From Lachnospiraceae bacterium (GTDB taxonomy: Bacteria; Bacillota; Clostridia; Lachnospirales; Lachnospiraceae): 64,000 nucleotides of DNA. Positions 1 through 8,916 of the stretch are shown piece after piece. Where the stretch lies: positions 74,377 to 138,376 of the forward strand of contig CAAEWE010000040.1 of assembly GCA_900759665.1 (NCBI GenBank). The letters are read 5' to 3'. The stretch's first letter is position 1, and the number at the start of each line of letters is the position of its first letter. The notes under the pieces are model-generated. The model was not told the origin of the DNA. It ran no database searches and worked only from the letters and a program-made list of their open reading frames with translations. The position numbers and the translations under genes were made by a program.

Positions 1-1
1 G

Positions 2-1462
2 AAAAATGATACCAGACTGGTGGTCCGCTATCCGGACGATAAGGTGTTGACCGAAAAGGATCAGGCGGCGATTTCCGGTGTCAAATATGTGGATCAGGTA
101 GATTTATATGATTATGCAAATGACGTCAATTATTACATCGAAAAAAATAAAGATTATGAAATAAAATACGGCAGTCAGGACGATCAGGTCACAAAAGTAA
201 ATGAGGATGGTGAGACGGATGCGGAAAGAGATCAGGGAGTCCGTCTGTTAGACAAGACTCATTTCATGAAATCTTCCACTGCGATCACAAAGGATGATCT
301 GTCTGCAGGATGTCTGCCGAAGGAACGGAATGAGATCGTGCTTTATTCCACAGACCAAAAGAAGCTCAACAGTATGATCCGGTGTTATTTTTCGTCAGAC
401 AACCTCTGGAAGGAAGGACAGAGTTGTTATCAGGACCTGAAGGTTGTGGGAATATTAAAGGATAAAACCAGACAGGTATATTTTCATCCGGAGCTCTGCC
501 AGATGCTGACCTATGGCATCGACAATTTTGTGGTATGGGGAGAGTACTGCTGGGACATGAAGTACAAGAAATATTTTGGAACCATGAAACCGGCATATGT
601 GGTGGTTTCCGATGATCTGAAAGACAATGAGGTACGCGTTTCTTCCAATTACATCATAACCTCCACCGGCTATGGAACTGTGGCTGTCCCTGATAAACTG
701 GATCGGGCATTCCCGGGAAACGGACTTCTCCATATAGGGCATAAGGATACCGAGAGCGACAGTAACAGCAGTCAGCAGGAACAGATCGAACAGGATCTGA
801 AGGCAGCCGGACTGGAAGATACCTCGGAAGAAGCGAAAAAGAATGATGATAGCACAACGATTGACATTAAGTATGTAAATGATTTCAGCGAGCAGGGAGG
901 AGATTTCATAGAGGTAAGCCCGGAGGTTTATCAAAAGCTGCGGGACGTTTACAACATCGGAACTACACAAGCAAGTGTATATATTACAAATTACAGTAAG
1001 ACAAACAAGGTGATTCAGGCACTGAAGGAAAAGGGTTATGATGTTATTAGTACATATCAGGTAAGTACCACCAAATACGTGCAGGAGAAAGTGTATAAGA
1101 GACTGGAGGTTATCGGTATTTCCTGTCTGATCCTGATCGTGCTGGCAATTCTCCAGATCCTGATCGTGCGTTCCATTCTTAAGATGAAAAAGAAGGACTA
1201 CAATGTACTGCGGTTTATGGGAATGAAGCAGAAGCAGCTTAGCAGGATCACCTATGAGGAAATGGGGATTCATGCAGCGGCGGCAGTAGTGATTACTTTG
1301 CTTATTATGTTTGTGCTTCGTCAGGCAGGCATATCCTTTATCCAAAGCATGATGTTTTATTATAGTGTGACAGGAGTTCTTGCGTACTTCCTTTATAATG
1401 CAGTGCTGCTTTTTGCAACCGTATTTTTCTTTCATCGTAAGCTGCGTTATGCGGAGGGATAA
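2..1462 (+). CDS. FtsX/MacB-type ABC permease subunit, 5' end cut by window edge
   Basis: The reading frame is already open at the first base, so the true start lies outside the window. Alignment by eye with the next gene, a clear paralog, suggests that only about 65-75 N-terminal residues, including the first membrane helix, are missing. What remains is a long extracytoplasmic domain of about 370 residues followed by three hydrophobic segments near the C-terminus, with the conserved phrase LRFMGMKQKQL between the first and second. This is the FtsX/MacB permease layout of four helices with a large outer domain. In the type VII ABC family such permeases transmit ATPase movement to the outer domain for efflux, resistance or sensing; the substrate cannot be read here. 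It lies 15 bp before the second permease and shares its operon. Confidence 0.8.
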   Translation, partial: KNDTRLVVRYPDDKVLTEKDQAAISGVKYVDQVDLYDYANDVNYYIEKNKDYEIKYGSQDDQVTKVNEDGETDAERDQGVRLLDKTHFMKSSTAITKDDLSAGCLPKERNEIVLYSTDQKKLNSMIRCYFSSDNLWKEGQSCYQDLKVVGILKDKTRQVYFHPELCQMLTYGIDNFVVWGEYCWDMKYKKYFGTMKPAYVVVSDDLKDNEVRVSSNYIITSTGYGTVAVPDKLDRAFPGNGLLHIGHKDTESDSNSSQQEQIEQDLKAAGLEDTSEEAKKNDDSTTIDIKYVNDFSEQGGDFIEVSPEVYQKLRDVYNIGTTQASVYITNYSKTNKVIQALKEKGYDVISTYQVSTTKYVQEKVYKRLEVIGISCLILIVLAILQILIVRSILKMKKKDYNVLRFMGMKQKQLSRITYEEMGIHAAAAVVITLLIMFVLRQAGISFIQSMMFYYSVTGVLAYFLYNAVLLFATVFFFHRKLRYAEG

Positions 1463-1477
1463 AAAGGGGGAGTTTAC

Positions 1478-3007
1478 ATGGAGAAGGGGAAGAAAAAACA
1501 AATATCTGATTGGAAGCGGGCAATCTTTTTTGTTTCCCGGGATCTGCGGGGACAGAAGGGCAGGACGATTTTTCTTGCCACCGTATTTGTGACAGCGGCC
1601 GCCATTTCTTTTCTGTTTATCGGAGAATTGTCTGTGTACCGGGACGACCGAATCACCAAAAAGTATGATAATTCGGCATATATACAGCAAAATGACAAAA
1701 GGCTTTCGGTGCGCCGTTATGATGGAAAAGCGTTGACAAAAAAGGACGGGGAACAGATTCAGAAAATAAAAAATGTCACAGAGGTGGATATGAATGATTA
1801 TGTCAATGATATCCGCTATGGCACTTCCAAAAAGAAGAATAACGGTTTTATGCATTCTGACTCCGGTCTTACCGGGGAGGATTTAACGGAGGGGAATATG
1901 CCTGAGAAACGACAGGAGATCATTGTTTCTGCCGACAGCCCGTTAAAGGTTGGCTCCCGGAAGCGTATTTATTTTTCCTGCAAAAATTTATGGGGAGCAG
2001 GGAAAAAGTGCTGGTTTGATATGACAGTGACCGGCAAATGCAGCAGAAAAGGGGAACAGATTTATTTCACCCCGGAATTTTGTCATATGCTGACTCCGTC
2101 GATGGATGGATACAGCTATCGGCTGGATTATGACCAGGACGACATGACAAGAGTATATACAAAAACCAGAAACTTTTACCCGGTGATCGCAGATGATCTG
2201 AAGGATAATGAAGTACGGGTATCCAAGAACTATAAATTTCCATCTGCGCTGGATTATCAGGGAAACTATATGACGGTTGAAAGCGCACTTTGTGGAAAAA
2301 TATTACCGTATCATGTGTACCGGACCCAGGGGAGTTCCGTGGTTGAGGTAGGTGCAAAGAAAGATGATACGGAGCCACAGCTTAAGTTGAGAAATAATGG
2401 ATATCTGGAACTGCAGATGGATCCCGGTGATCAAGGGGGAGCATTTATTGAGGTGAGTGCGGAGTTGTTTGAAAAGCTGTATCCGGATCCCTGTGCACAG
2501 GCTAGCGTATATATCCGTCATTATACAAAGACCGATCAGGTGATCAAATCCCTGAATAAGAAAGGATATGATGCGGTCAGCACATACCGGGTCAGCACGA
2601 CGGAGTACATTATGGAAAAGGTATTCAAGCGTCTTCGGATTATTGAGTTTTCCACGGTTGTGCTGGTAATGCTTGTGTTCATGATGGTGTTACTGCTGCG
2701 TCAGAATGTGAAACAGAAACAAAAGGAATTACAGCTGCTCCGTTTTATGGGAATGCAGCAAAGACCGTTAAGGATCATGGTATATCTGGAATTGTTAGGT
2801 GTTGATGTTTTGGCGTGTCTGGCGGTAATGCTCCTGTTCTTCTGTTTCGGACACCGGATCCGGTCCCTTGACAGAATTTTGGATTACCAGAGCATTTGGA
2901 GTGCAGCAGGATATTTTGTTTATAATCTGTCCGTTGTCGTGATAGGAGTTACAATGGCTTTGAATAAATTCCGGTCATCCACAGGATGGCAGAAAGGAAG
3001 GAATTAA
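1478..3007 (+). CDS. FtsX/MacB-type ABC permease subunit (paralog of preceding gene)
   Basis: This is a 509-residue membrane protein. The ATG is preceded by GGGGGAG at good spacing. A positively charged N-terminus leads into one membrane helix (about residues 25-45), then an outer domain of about 350 residues, then three C-terminal helices. The C-terminal segment contains LRFMGMQQRPL, matching LRFMGMKQKQL in the upstream gene. The outer domains also share phrases such as DDLKDNEVRVS, AQASVYI and VSTT.Y, so the two genes arose by tandem duplication and probably form a heterodimeric permease. The stop codon directly abuts the start of the ATPase-permease gene, giving a tight three-gene operon. 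Family membership is clear; the exported or sensed ligand is unknown. Confidence 0.85.
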   Translation: MEKGKKKQISDWKRAIFFVSRDLRGQKGRTIFLATVFVTAAAISFLFIGELSVYRDDRITKKYDNSAYIQQNDKRLSVRRYDGKALTKKDGEQIQKIKNVTEVDMNDYVNDIRYGTSKKKNNGFMHSDSGLTGEDLTEGNMPEKRQEIIVSADSPLKVGSRKRIYFSCKNLWGAGKKCWFDMTVTGKCSRKGEQIYFTPEFCHMLTPSMDGYSYRLDYDQDDMTRVYTKTRNFYPVIADDLKDNEVRVSKNYKFPSALDYQGNYMTVESALCGKILPYHVYRTQGSSVVEVGAKKDDTEPQLKLRNNGYLELQMDPGDQGGAFIEVSAELFEKLYPDPCAQASVYIRHYTKTDQVIKSLNKKGYDAVSTYRVSTTEYIMEKVFKRLRIIEFSTVVLVMLVFMMVLLLRQNVKQKQKELQLLRFMGMQQRPLRIMVYLELLGVDVLACLAVMLLFFCFGHRIRSLDRILDYQSIWSAAGYFVYNLSVVVIGVTMALNKFRSSTGWQKGRN

Positions 3008-5482
3008 ATGATTAGAGTAAATAAACTGGATAAATATTTTAATAAGGGAAAGAACAACGAAAATCATGTTCTGAAGGAAGTCAGTCTGGAGCTGGGCGAG
3101 AAGGGGCTTGTATGTATTCTCGGAGAGAGCGGTTCCGGCAAAACAACGCTTCTGAATACGATTGGTGGTCTGGACACGTTCCGGAGCGGATCTGTGGAAG
3201 TGGATGACGTGGTACTGAAGAAATACGAGCAGAAGAAAATAGAGCGTCTGCGTAACCAGAAATTTGGTTATATCTTTCAGAATTATTATCTGCTGCAGGA
3301 CTATACCGTGGCATATAATGTCAAGCTGGCACTGAACGTGTTCGATCTGACGGAGGAGCAGAAGGATGAACGCGTAGACTATGTACTGGAGGCACTGGGA
3401 ATGTCACGTTATAAGAAAAAACGTGTTTCACAGCTTTCCGGCGGACAGCAGCAGAGAGTATCCATTGCCAGAGCCCTTGTAAAATCTCCGGATATTATTC
3501 TGGCAGATGAGCCTACCGGTAATCTGGATGAGGAAAATACCCTGAATACTATGAGCATTCTGAAAAGTATTTCTAAGGAATGTCTGGTGATTTTAGTATC
3601 TCATGAAAAAGCCATTGCCAAATTTTTTGCAGACCGGATCATTGAGATCCGGGACGGCGAAATTGTAAGGGATTATGAAAATAATGCTACCGGTGGTTAT
3701 CAGAAGATAGATGATTCCAATATTTATCTGCGGGATATGCAGGAGCAGACGGTTGAGGAAGATTTTGTCAAGCTTTCCCTGTACCGGGATAGCTTCGGCC
3801 AGGATGATCCGGACGGAATAGAAAACCGCAAGCTTCATATCAATCTGGCATGGAAGGATGGAAAGCTTTACATACAGACAGAGGATGATATCAATCTGGT
3901 GCTTACCGGCGAGGAATCCGGTTGTGTGATGCTGGATCAGAGCAAACCGAAGCTGGATCAGAGCCGGATGGAGGAGGTTTCTTATGATCTGCCGAAAATG
4001 CAGGCGGGACGAAGCCGGGGTCTGCCGTTTCGGGAAATCCGGAAACTGGCATGTGAAAATATCCGGATGATGGGCAAAAAGCATCGGTTTATTGCAGGGA
4101 TCCTTCTGGTAACCTCTGTATTGCTGGTGTTAGCCCTGGCTGATTTTATGATGCAGCATGATATCAACAAGCAGGAGATTGTGACGCAGGATTCCCATTA
4201 TGTCACGGTGAAGCTGGAGCAGGGCAAAGGCGTAGACGGCAGTGAATTTTATACACAGGCACTGGAATACTGCAAAGAGACATTAACCTCTGATGTCAAT
4301 TATAATGCACTGACCCAGGGAACATTAAATATCGGGTACGATGGATTTCGCCAGTTAAAGCAGGTAAATGCGAAAATGGAAGATTATTCTGCAGTGGATT
4401 ATAATTTGCTGAAAAAAGAGGATCTGATCTGTGGACGGCTTCCGAAAAATCGTAAAGAGATTGTCATTGACAAGTGGCTGTTGAATACATTTCAGAAATC
4501 CGGCAGCGTTGTGGCATCCCTCTACAATAATGAGAAGTCTTTGCTGGGGCTCACGGTGATCACAATGGTATCGGATCTGGAGTTAAAGATCGTCGGAGTA
4601 TCGGATACCGGAGAACCATCCATTTATGTCAGCCCATATGTGGCGTTTGGAATGAACTATGGAAATAAGCAGGTCATGCCGATAGAGGAGCTGCAGGAAT
4701 TATATCCAAAAGAGTTTGGTAAGATGAAGCTTGGGAAACAGCAGATTCTGATTGATACAGATAAATATGAGGAGTATGAACACCAGAAACGCTGGGAGAG
4801 CGGCGAGATGATCACGGCGCAGGCGGAGCAGTATCTGGGAGTATCTCCCTGCAAGATCGTTGGAAAATTTCCGAAGAGCAGTGGGGCGGAATACGTGCTT
4901 CCAAAGGAAAGATGCGATCAGATCAAGCTGGAATATGTAGCGGATGCAAAGCAGTTTCAGGTGTATACAGATAATGTAGAAGAAACCATACAATATTTCA
5001 AAAATAAAGGAAAAGCGTATGCGCAATATTTTAAGGTAAAAGCACAGAGCAATGCACAGACTCAGATCGATAAGTACCGGAAAGACCAGAAAGAAAGTGG
5101 ATTGAATGCAGGATATATTGTTACAATAGCGGTTGCAGTATTGTCATTGATTATGATATATTTTACTATAAAGTCAAATGCAATGGCACGAAGCGAGGAA
5201 CTGACTGTTTACCGTCTGATCGGAATTGCACCGGGAAGCATTCTCAAGGCATATATGCTGGAGATGATCATGATGACGGCATATACCTGTGTTCCGGCAA
5301 TCCTGCTCACCTGTGGCGTGATCAAATTTATCACTTCGATCCCGTCGCTGGAGATTTATCTGCTGTTTCCATGGTGGATGGCAGTACTGCTGATCGCCGC
5401 TATGTTTATTGTCAACACGATCATCAGCATTCTTCCGGTACACAGGATCCTGCATACACCACCGGCACAGCTGGTACAGTAG
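3008..5482 (+). CDS. ABC transporter ATPase fused to FtsX-like permease (MacB-type)
   Basis: This 824-residue fusion begins at the base after the previous stop codon; its ribosome site AAAGGAAGG lies in the end of that gene. Residues 1-225 are a LolD/MacB-class ATPase with Walker A GESGSGKT (39-46), signature LSGGQQQR, Walker B ILADEPTGNLD and a switch histidine in VSHEK. A linker of about 120 residues follows, then a membrane helix near residue 365, an outer domain of about 300 residues, and three C-terminal helices, which is the FtsX fold again. With the two upstream permeases the operon encodes three permease modules and one ATPase module per set. Peptide export, antimicrobial-peptide resistance or mechanotransmission would all fit the family; nothing visible decides between them. 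Confidence 0.88.
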   Translation: MIRVNKLDKYFNKGKNNENHVLKEVSLELGEKGLVCILGESGSGKTTLLNTIGGLDTFRSGSVEVDDVVLKKYEQKKIERLRNQKFGYIFQNYYLLQDYTVAYNVKLALNVFDLTEEQKDERVDYVLEALGMSRYKKKRVSQLSGGQQQRVSIARALVKSPDIILADEPTGNLDEENTLNTMSILKSISKECLVILVSHEKAIAKFFADRIIEIRDGEIVRDYENNATGGYQKIDDSNIYLRDMQEQTVEEDFVKLSLYRDSFGQDDPDGIENRKLHINLAWKDGKLYIQTEDDINLVLTGEESGCVMLDQSKPKLDQSRMEEVSYDLPKMQAGRSRGLPFREIRKLACENIRMMGKKHRFIAGILLVTSVLLVLALADFMMQHDINKQEIVTQDSHYVTVKLEQGKGVDGSEFYTQALEYCKETLTSDVNYNALTQGTLNIGYDGFRQLKQVNAKMEDYSAVDYNLLKKEDLICGRLPKNRKEIVIDKWLLNTFQKSGSVVASLYNNEKSLLGLTVITMVSDLELKIVGVSDTGEPSIYVSPYVAFGMNYGNKQVMPIEELQELYPKEFGKMKLGKQQILIDTDKYEEYEHQKRWESGEMITAQAEQYLGVSPCKIVGKFPKSSGAEYVLPKERCDQIKLEYVADAKQFQVYTDNVEETIQYFKNKGKAYAQYFKVKAQSNAQTQIDKYRKDQKESGLNAGYIVTIAVAVLSLIMIYFTIKSNAMARSEELTVYRLIGIAPGSILKAYMLEMIMMTAYTCVPAILLTCGVIKFITSIPSLEIYLLFPWWMAVLLIAAMFIVNTIISILPVHRILHTPPAQLVQ

Positions 5483-5590
5483 CATAGGGCAGAAGCGGCA
5501 GATTATTTTTCGTGATGATATTGAAGAGTTATGGGAGAAGATTGTGTGTCCGCATTGCATAGAAAATGAGTTATAGAAATGAGGAACAGG

Positions 5591-6592
5591 ATGCAGATAT
5601 ATTTCGCCCCTTTAGAGAGCATTACCGGATATGTATTCCGGAATGTGTACGAAGAGTATTATGGAGGAATCGACCGGTATTTTACACCTTTTATCACGGC
5701 AACGGATAGCAGACGTCTGAGAAACAAGGAAATGCGGGATATCCTGCCGGAGAATAATCAGGTGGGGGGTCTGATCCCGCAGATCATGAGCAACCGTGCA
5801 GAAGAGTTTCTACGGGTAGCGGATCAGATGGCAGAGCTTGGTTATGACACAGTAAATCTGAATCTGGGCTGCCCCGCCCGGACTGTAGTGTCCAAGGGGA
5901 AGGGCTCCGGCTTTTTGGCGAGAACTGTGGCACTGGACCGGTTTCTGGAGGAGATCTACCGGGAATGTCCACTGAAGATATCTATTAAAACAAGGCTGGG
6001 GGTGGATGATCCGGAGGAGTTTCTGGAGATTGTTGACATTTATAATAAGTATCCGGTAGAGGAGCTGATCATTCATCCACGGGTGCAAAAGGATTATTAC
6101 AAAAATACACCAAATCTGGAAATGTTTGCGGAGGCAGTCAGACGCTGCAATATGCCGTTATGTTATAACGGAGATATCTGTTCTCTGGAGGATTACGAAC
6201 GGATCCGGGAGCGTTTCCCGGAGGTGTCCCACATGATGATCGGGCGGGGACTTTTGGCACATCCGGAGCTAGCGTTACAGATACAGGAGAGGGAGGCGGA
6301 CCGGTCGGTGAAGACTGCTGCGGATCCGGGAGAACAAACCGGCGGGATCCGTAATTTGTCCGACAGGGAACGTCTTAACCATATTGGGGCATATGCCAAT
6401 GCCCTTTGCGAAGCGTACTGTGAGGCGTATGGCCCGGGACAGCCGGTGCTTTTTAAAATGAAAGAGTTGTGGGGCTTTCTGGCAGACAGCATGCCGGATG
6501 GCAAAAAGCTTCGGAAAAAGATACACAAGACGCAGAGGTTGGATGGATATCAGCGGCTGATGCGTGAGGTTTTTCCGGATATCTATTTTTAA
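5591..6592 (+). CDS. tRNA-dihydrouridine synthase (Dus family)
   Basis: This FMN enzyme reduces specific uridines in the tRNA D-loop to dihydrouridine with NAD(P)H. The N-terminus reads MQIYFAPLESITGYVFRN, the usual start of this family. NLNLGCPARTVV carries the catalytic cysteine (in GCP), and GRGLLAHP matches the FMN phosphate-binding loop of the TIM barrel. The C-terminal helical tail is present, and about 333 residues is normal. I chose the ATG at 5591 because GAGG lies just upstream; an ATG 12 bases earlier has no good ribosome site. It starts 108 bp after the ABC genes and 18 bp before the GH5 gene. Which Dus paralog this is cannot be told from the sequence alone. Confidence 0.93.
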   Translation: MQIYFAPLESITGYVFRNVYEEYYGGIDRYFTPFITATDSRRLRNKEMRDILPENNQVGGLIPQIMSNRAEEFLRVADQMAELGYDTVNLNLGCPARTVVSKGKGSGFLARTVALDRFLEEIYRECPLKISIKTRLGVDDPEEFLEIVDIYNKYPVEELIIHPRVQKDYYKNTPNLEMFAEAVRRCNMPLCYNGDICSLEDYERIRERFPEVSHMMIGRGLLAHPELALQIQEREADRSVKTAADPGEQTGGIRNLSDRERLNHIGAYANALCEAYCEAYGPGQPVLFKMKELWGFLADSMPDGKKLRKKIHKTQRLDGYQRLMREVFPDIYF

Positions 6593-6610
6593 ATAAGAAA
6601 GGAGCGGCAA

Positions 6611-7702
6611 ATGGAAAAGATGAAAAAACGTATTGGGAATGGGATTGTAGCAGCGATTATCGCAGTTGGTGCAGCCGGTCTGATCCTTGCCGGGATTAGT
6701 TATAAGGCACTGACAGAAAAGAGGTCTGCTTCCGGGGCAGGTGCCTCTGTAGCCGGGATAACAGGAACCGTTAGCGGGGAACTGACCAAAACAGCACAGG
6801 CAGCAGGGGCAGCTCCGGTGGAGCAGCACGGTGTACTGCACGTATCCGGAACGGATCTGAAGGACAGTCATGGTGCCAAATTTCAGTTGAAGGGTGTCAG
6901 TACCCATGGCATTGCCTGGTTTCCGCAGTATGTAAATAAGGATGCATTTCAGACGCTCCGGGATAACTATGGCATCAATACGATCCGCCTGGCAATGTAC
7001 ACAAATAAGTCTGAAGGATATGGTCCGGGTGCGGTCAAAAAGATTCAGGAGGGTGTGAAGTACGCTACAGAACTTGGGATGTATGTGATCATCGACTGGC
7101 ATATTCTGAACGACGGTGATCCAAATCAGCATAAATCAGAGGCAAAGAAATTTTTCACAAAGATGTCGAAGAAATACGGCAGCCAGAAGAATGTTATTTA
7201 TGAGATCTGCAATGAGCCAAACGGCAATGTTACCTGGAATAAGCAGATCAAACCGTATGCGAAAACGATCATCAAGGTCATTCGGAAGCACAGCAAAAAT
7301 GCTGTGATCGTGGTCGGAACACCGACATGGTCACAGGATGTGGATATCGTAGCACAGAGTCCGCTGAAAGGGAAGAATCTCATGTATGCGCTTCATTTCT
7401 ATGCCGGAACACATAAGGAATGGAATCAGGAAAAGCTGAAGACAGCCCATAAAAAGGGTCTGCCGGTGATCGTGACAGAGTTCAGTATCTGTGATGCTTC
7501 CGGAAACGGCGCCCTTGACAAGGCGTCCGGCAATCAATGGCTGCGTCTGCTGGATAAATACAATATCAGCTACACGGCATGGAGCCTTTGTAATAAAAAT
7601 GAATCTTCAGCACTCATCGCCAGCACATGCAGCAAAACAAGCGGCTGGACGTCCGGCGATCTGTCAGCGGCAGGAAAGTGGTATTTTAACAAAACGAAAT
7701 AA
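6611..7702 (+). CDS. GH5 family glycoside hydrolase, endoglucanase-like, membrane-anchored or secreted
   Basis: The 363-residue protein has a hydrophobic N-terminal segment (residues 11-31) that is a signal peptide or membrane anchor, a low-complexity Ala/Gly/Ser stretch to about residue 70, then a GH5 TIM barrel. The proton donor is E202 in IYEICNEPNG and the nucleophile is E290 in PVIVTEFS; HFYAGTH and AWSLCNKN match conserved substrate-cleft positions. This resembles the GH5 subfamily 2 cellulases that cut beta-1,4-glucan. There is no carbohydrate-binding module. An AAAGGAG ribosome site precedes the ATG, and a strong terminator follows. Cellulase activity is inferred from family; related GH5 enzymes act on mannan or other beta-glucans. 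Confidence 0.88.
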   Translation: MEKMKKRIGNGIVAAIIAVGAAGLILAGISYKALTEKRSASGAGASVAGITGTVSGELTKTAQAAGAAPVEQHGVLHVSGTDLKDSHGAKFQLKGVSTHGIAWFPQYVNKDAFQTLRDNYGINTIRLAMYTNKSEGYGPGAVKKIQEGVKYATELGMYVIIDWHILNDGDPNQHKSEAKKFFTKMSKKYGSQKNVIYEICNEPNGNVTWNKQIKPYAKTIIKVIRKHSKNAVIVVGTPTWSQDVDIVAQSPLKGKNLMYALHFYAGTHKEWNQEKLKTAHKKGLPVIVTEFSICDASGNGALDKASGNQWLRLLDKYNISYTAWSLCNKNESSALIASTCSKTSGWTSGDLSAAGKWYFNKTK

Positions 7703-7711
7703 AGACAAAAA

Positions 7712-7748
7712 AGGAGGTCACCCGGGGGAAGTGGGTGGCCTCTTTATA
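7712..7748 (+). terminator. Rho-independent terminator after GH5 gene
   Basis: GAGGTCACCC (7714-7723) pairs with GGGTGGCCTC (7733-7742), ten pairs including one G-U, and is followed by TTTATAAA. It sits 10 bp after the GH5 stop codon. Confidence 0.8.
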
Positions 7749-7898
7749 AAGGGGAAACAAATAAAAGATAATATGTAAAGTTAACTCTTCTTTTATAAGT
7801 TATAATATATTACCGAAAAATTCAATACCTTTTTTGAAAATATTTTGTGAAATTTCGAATAAAATTTTAATAAAATATGAATGAAACGTAAAAATGAG

Positions 7899-7928
7899 TT
7901 GTCTAAGACGTACTGTATATTATATAAT
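7899..7928 (+). promoter_or_regulatory. Sigma-A-type promoter for the DUF975 gene
   Basis: TTGTCT (-35, 7899-7904) and TATAAT (-10, 7923-7928) are separated by 18 bp, in a very AT-rich 220-bp gap. The start codon is 45 bp downstream. No other structure stands out in this gap. Confidence 0.6.
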
Positions 7929-7972
7929 ATAAACAAATTCATAGCGCAAATGGGCGCGGAAAGAGGTAACAC

Positions 7973-8848
7973 ATGATAACATGGACGAGGGAAGAATTAA
8001 AATCCAGGGCAAAGGCAGCAGTAAAGATGTACTATTGGAAGCTGGTACTGGTTTCATTGATCTTATCGGCAATCACAGGTGGAGCTACAAATGCCGGTAG
8101 AAACGGAGTGAAGAATTCCGGCACTGCGGGAAATGGGAGTGCTGTTGATGTATCCGGTATTTTTAGCGGCTTTAATATGATGGCGGTACTGGTGGCATCT
8201 GTTGTGGCATTGGTGATCCTTCTTCTGGCGATCGCACTTCGTGTATTTGCACTAAATGTGCTGGCAGTGGGCTGCAAAGGTTTTTTTAGTCAGAGTATGA
8301 CAGGGGAACCTGAGTTTCAGACTGTTGTTAACGGTTTTACTGGTAATTACTGGAATTGTGTTAAGACCTGCTTTTTAAGAGATTTATTTGTGGCACTGTG
8401 GAGTCTGCTTTTTGTGATCCCCGGCGTGATTAAGAGTTATGAATACCGCATGGTGCCGTATCTTCTGGCAGAGCATCCGGAGATGAGCAGCAGTGAGGTA
8501 TTAGCACGGAGTAAGGAAATGATGGACGGCAATAAATGGGCGGTCTTTGTATTGGATCTGTCCTTTATCGGATGGGTACTTCTGGGTGCGATCACCATGG
8601 GACTTGTATTTATTTTCTGGACTTCTCCATATATTAATGCGACAGAAGCGGCATTATATCACAGACTGAGTGGTCAGGACAGTTATGGCAATGGTGGTTA
8701 TGGTCAGACCGATTATGGTCAGGGTGATTACGATCAGAACAGCTATGGTCAGACCGGCTATGGTCAGGAAAATTATAATCAGACCGGTTATGATCAGGGT
8801 GATTACGATCAGAACAGTTATGATCAAAATTATTTTTCTGATAAATAA
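7973..8848 (+). CDS. DUF975 integral membrane protein with Tyr/Gly/Gln repeat tail
   Basis: The protein has 291 residues. The N-terminus (TREELKSRAKAAVK...YYWK) and several hydrophobic segments between residues 20 and 215 are those of the DUF975 family, a common but uncharacterised membrane family in Firmicutes; phrases such as IPGVIKSYEYRMVPYLLAEHPEMS are typical of it. The last 60 or so residues are unusual: about fourteen imperfect copies of (D/G)YxQ, rich in Tyr, Gly, Gln, Asp and Asn, with no hydrophobic residues. This tail is probably cytosolic and disordered and resembles prion-like low-complexity domains. The ATG has AGAGG at correct spacing and a good promoter upstream. Function is unknown. 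Confidence 0.85.
   Translation: MITWTREELKSRAKAAVKMYYWKLVLVSLILSAITGGATNAGRNGVKNSGTAGNGSAVDVSGIFSGFNMMAVLVASVVALVILLLAIALRVFALNVLAVGCKGFFSQSMTGEPEFQTVVNGFTGNYWNCVKTCFLRDLFVALWSLLFVIPGVIKSYEYRMVPYLLAEHPEMSSSEVLARSKEMMDGNKWAVFVLDLSFIGWVLLGAITMGLVFIFWTSPYINATEAALYHRLSGQDSYGNGGYGQTDYGQGDYDQNSYGQTGYGQENYNQTGYDQGDYDQNSYDQNYFSDK
8668..8838 (+). repeat. Short tandem repeats encoding the YxQ tail
   Basis: Imperfect 12-15 bp units built on TATGGTCAG / TACGATCAG run to the end of the DUF975 gene. The units differ by synonymous and non-synonymous changes, so the array is not recent and identical but diverged. Confidence 0.75.
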
Positions 8849-8916
8849 TTTAAACTTCGCATGTGGAGGATATCATTGCGTCCGCATGGCGTATGGGGAT
8901 ACAAAGGGGGGAGCGT

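Noticed and set aside
455..1855. Long open frame on the minus strand opposite the first permeases
   Set aside because: It runs across two clear plus-strand genes, has a Cys/His/Ile-rich composition typical of antisense frames and no ribosome site.
5483..5590. Short frame ending WEKIVCPHCIENEL before the Dus gene
   Set aside because: It has no start codon with a ribosome site and is only about 30 codons; probably chance.
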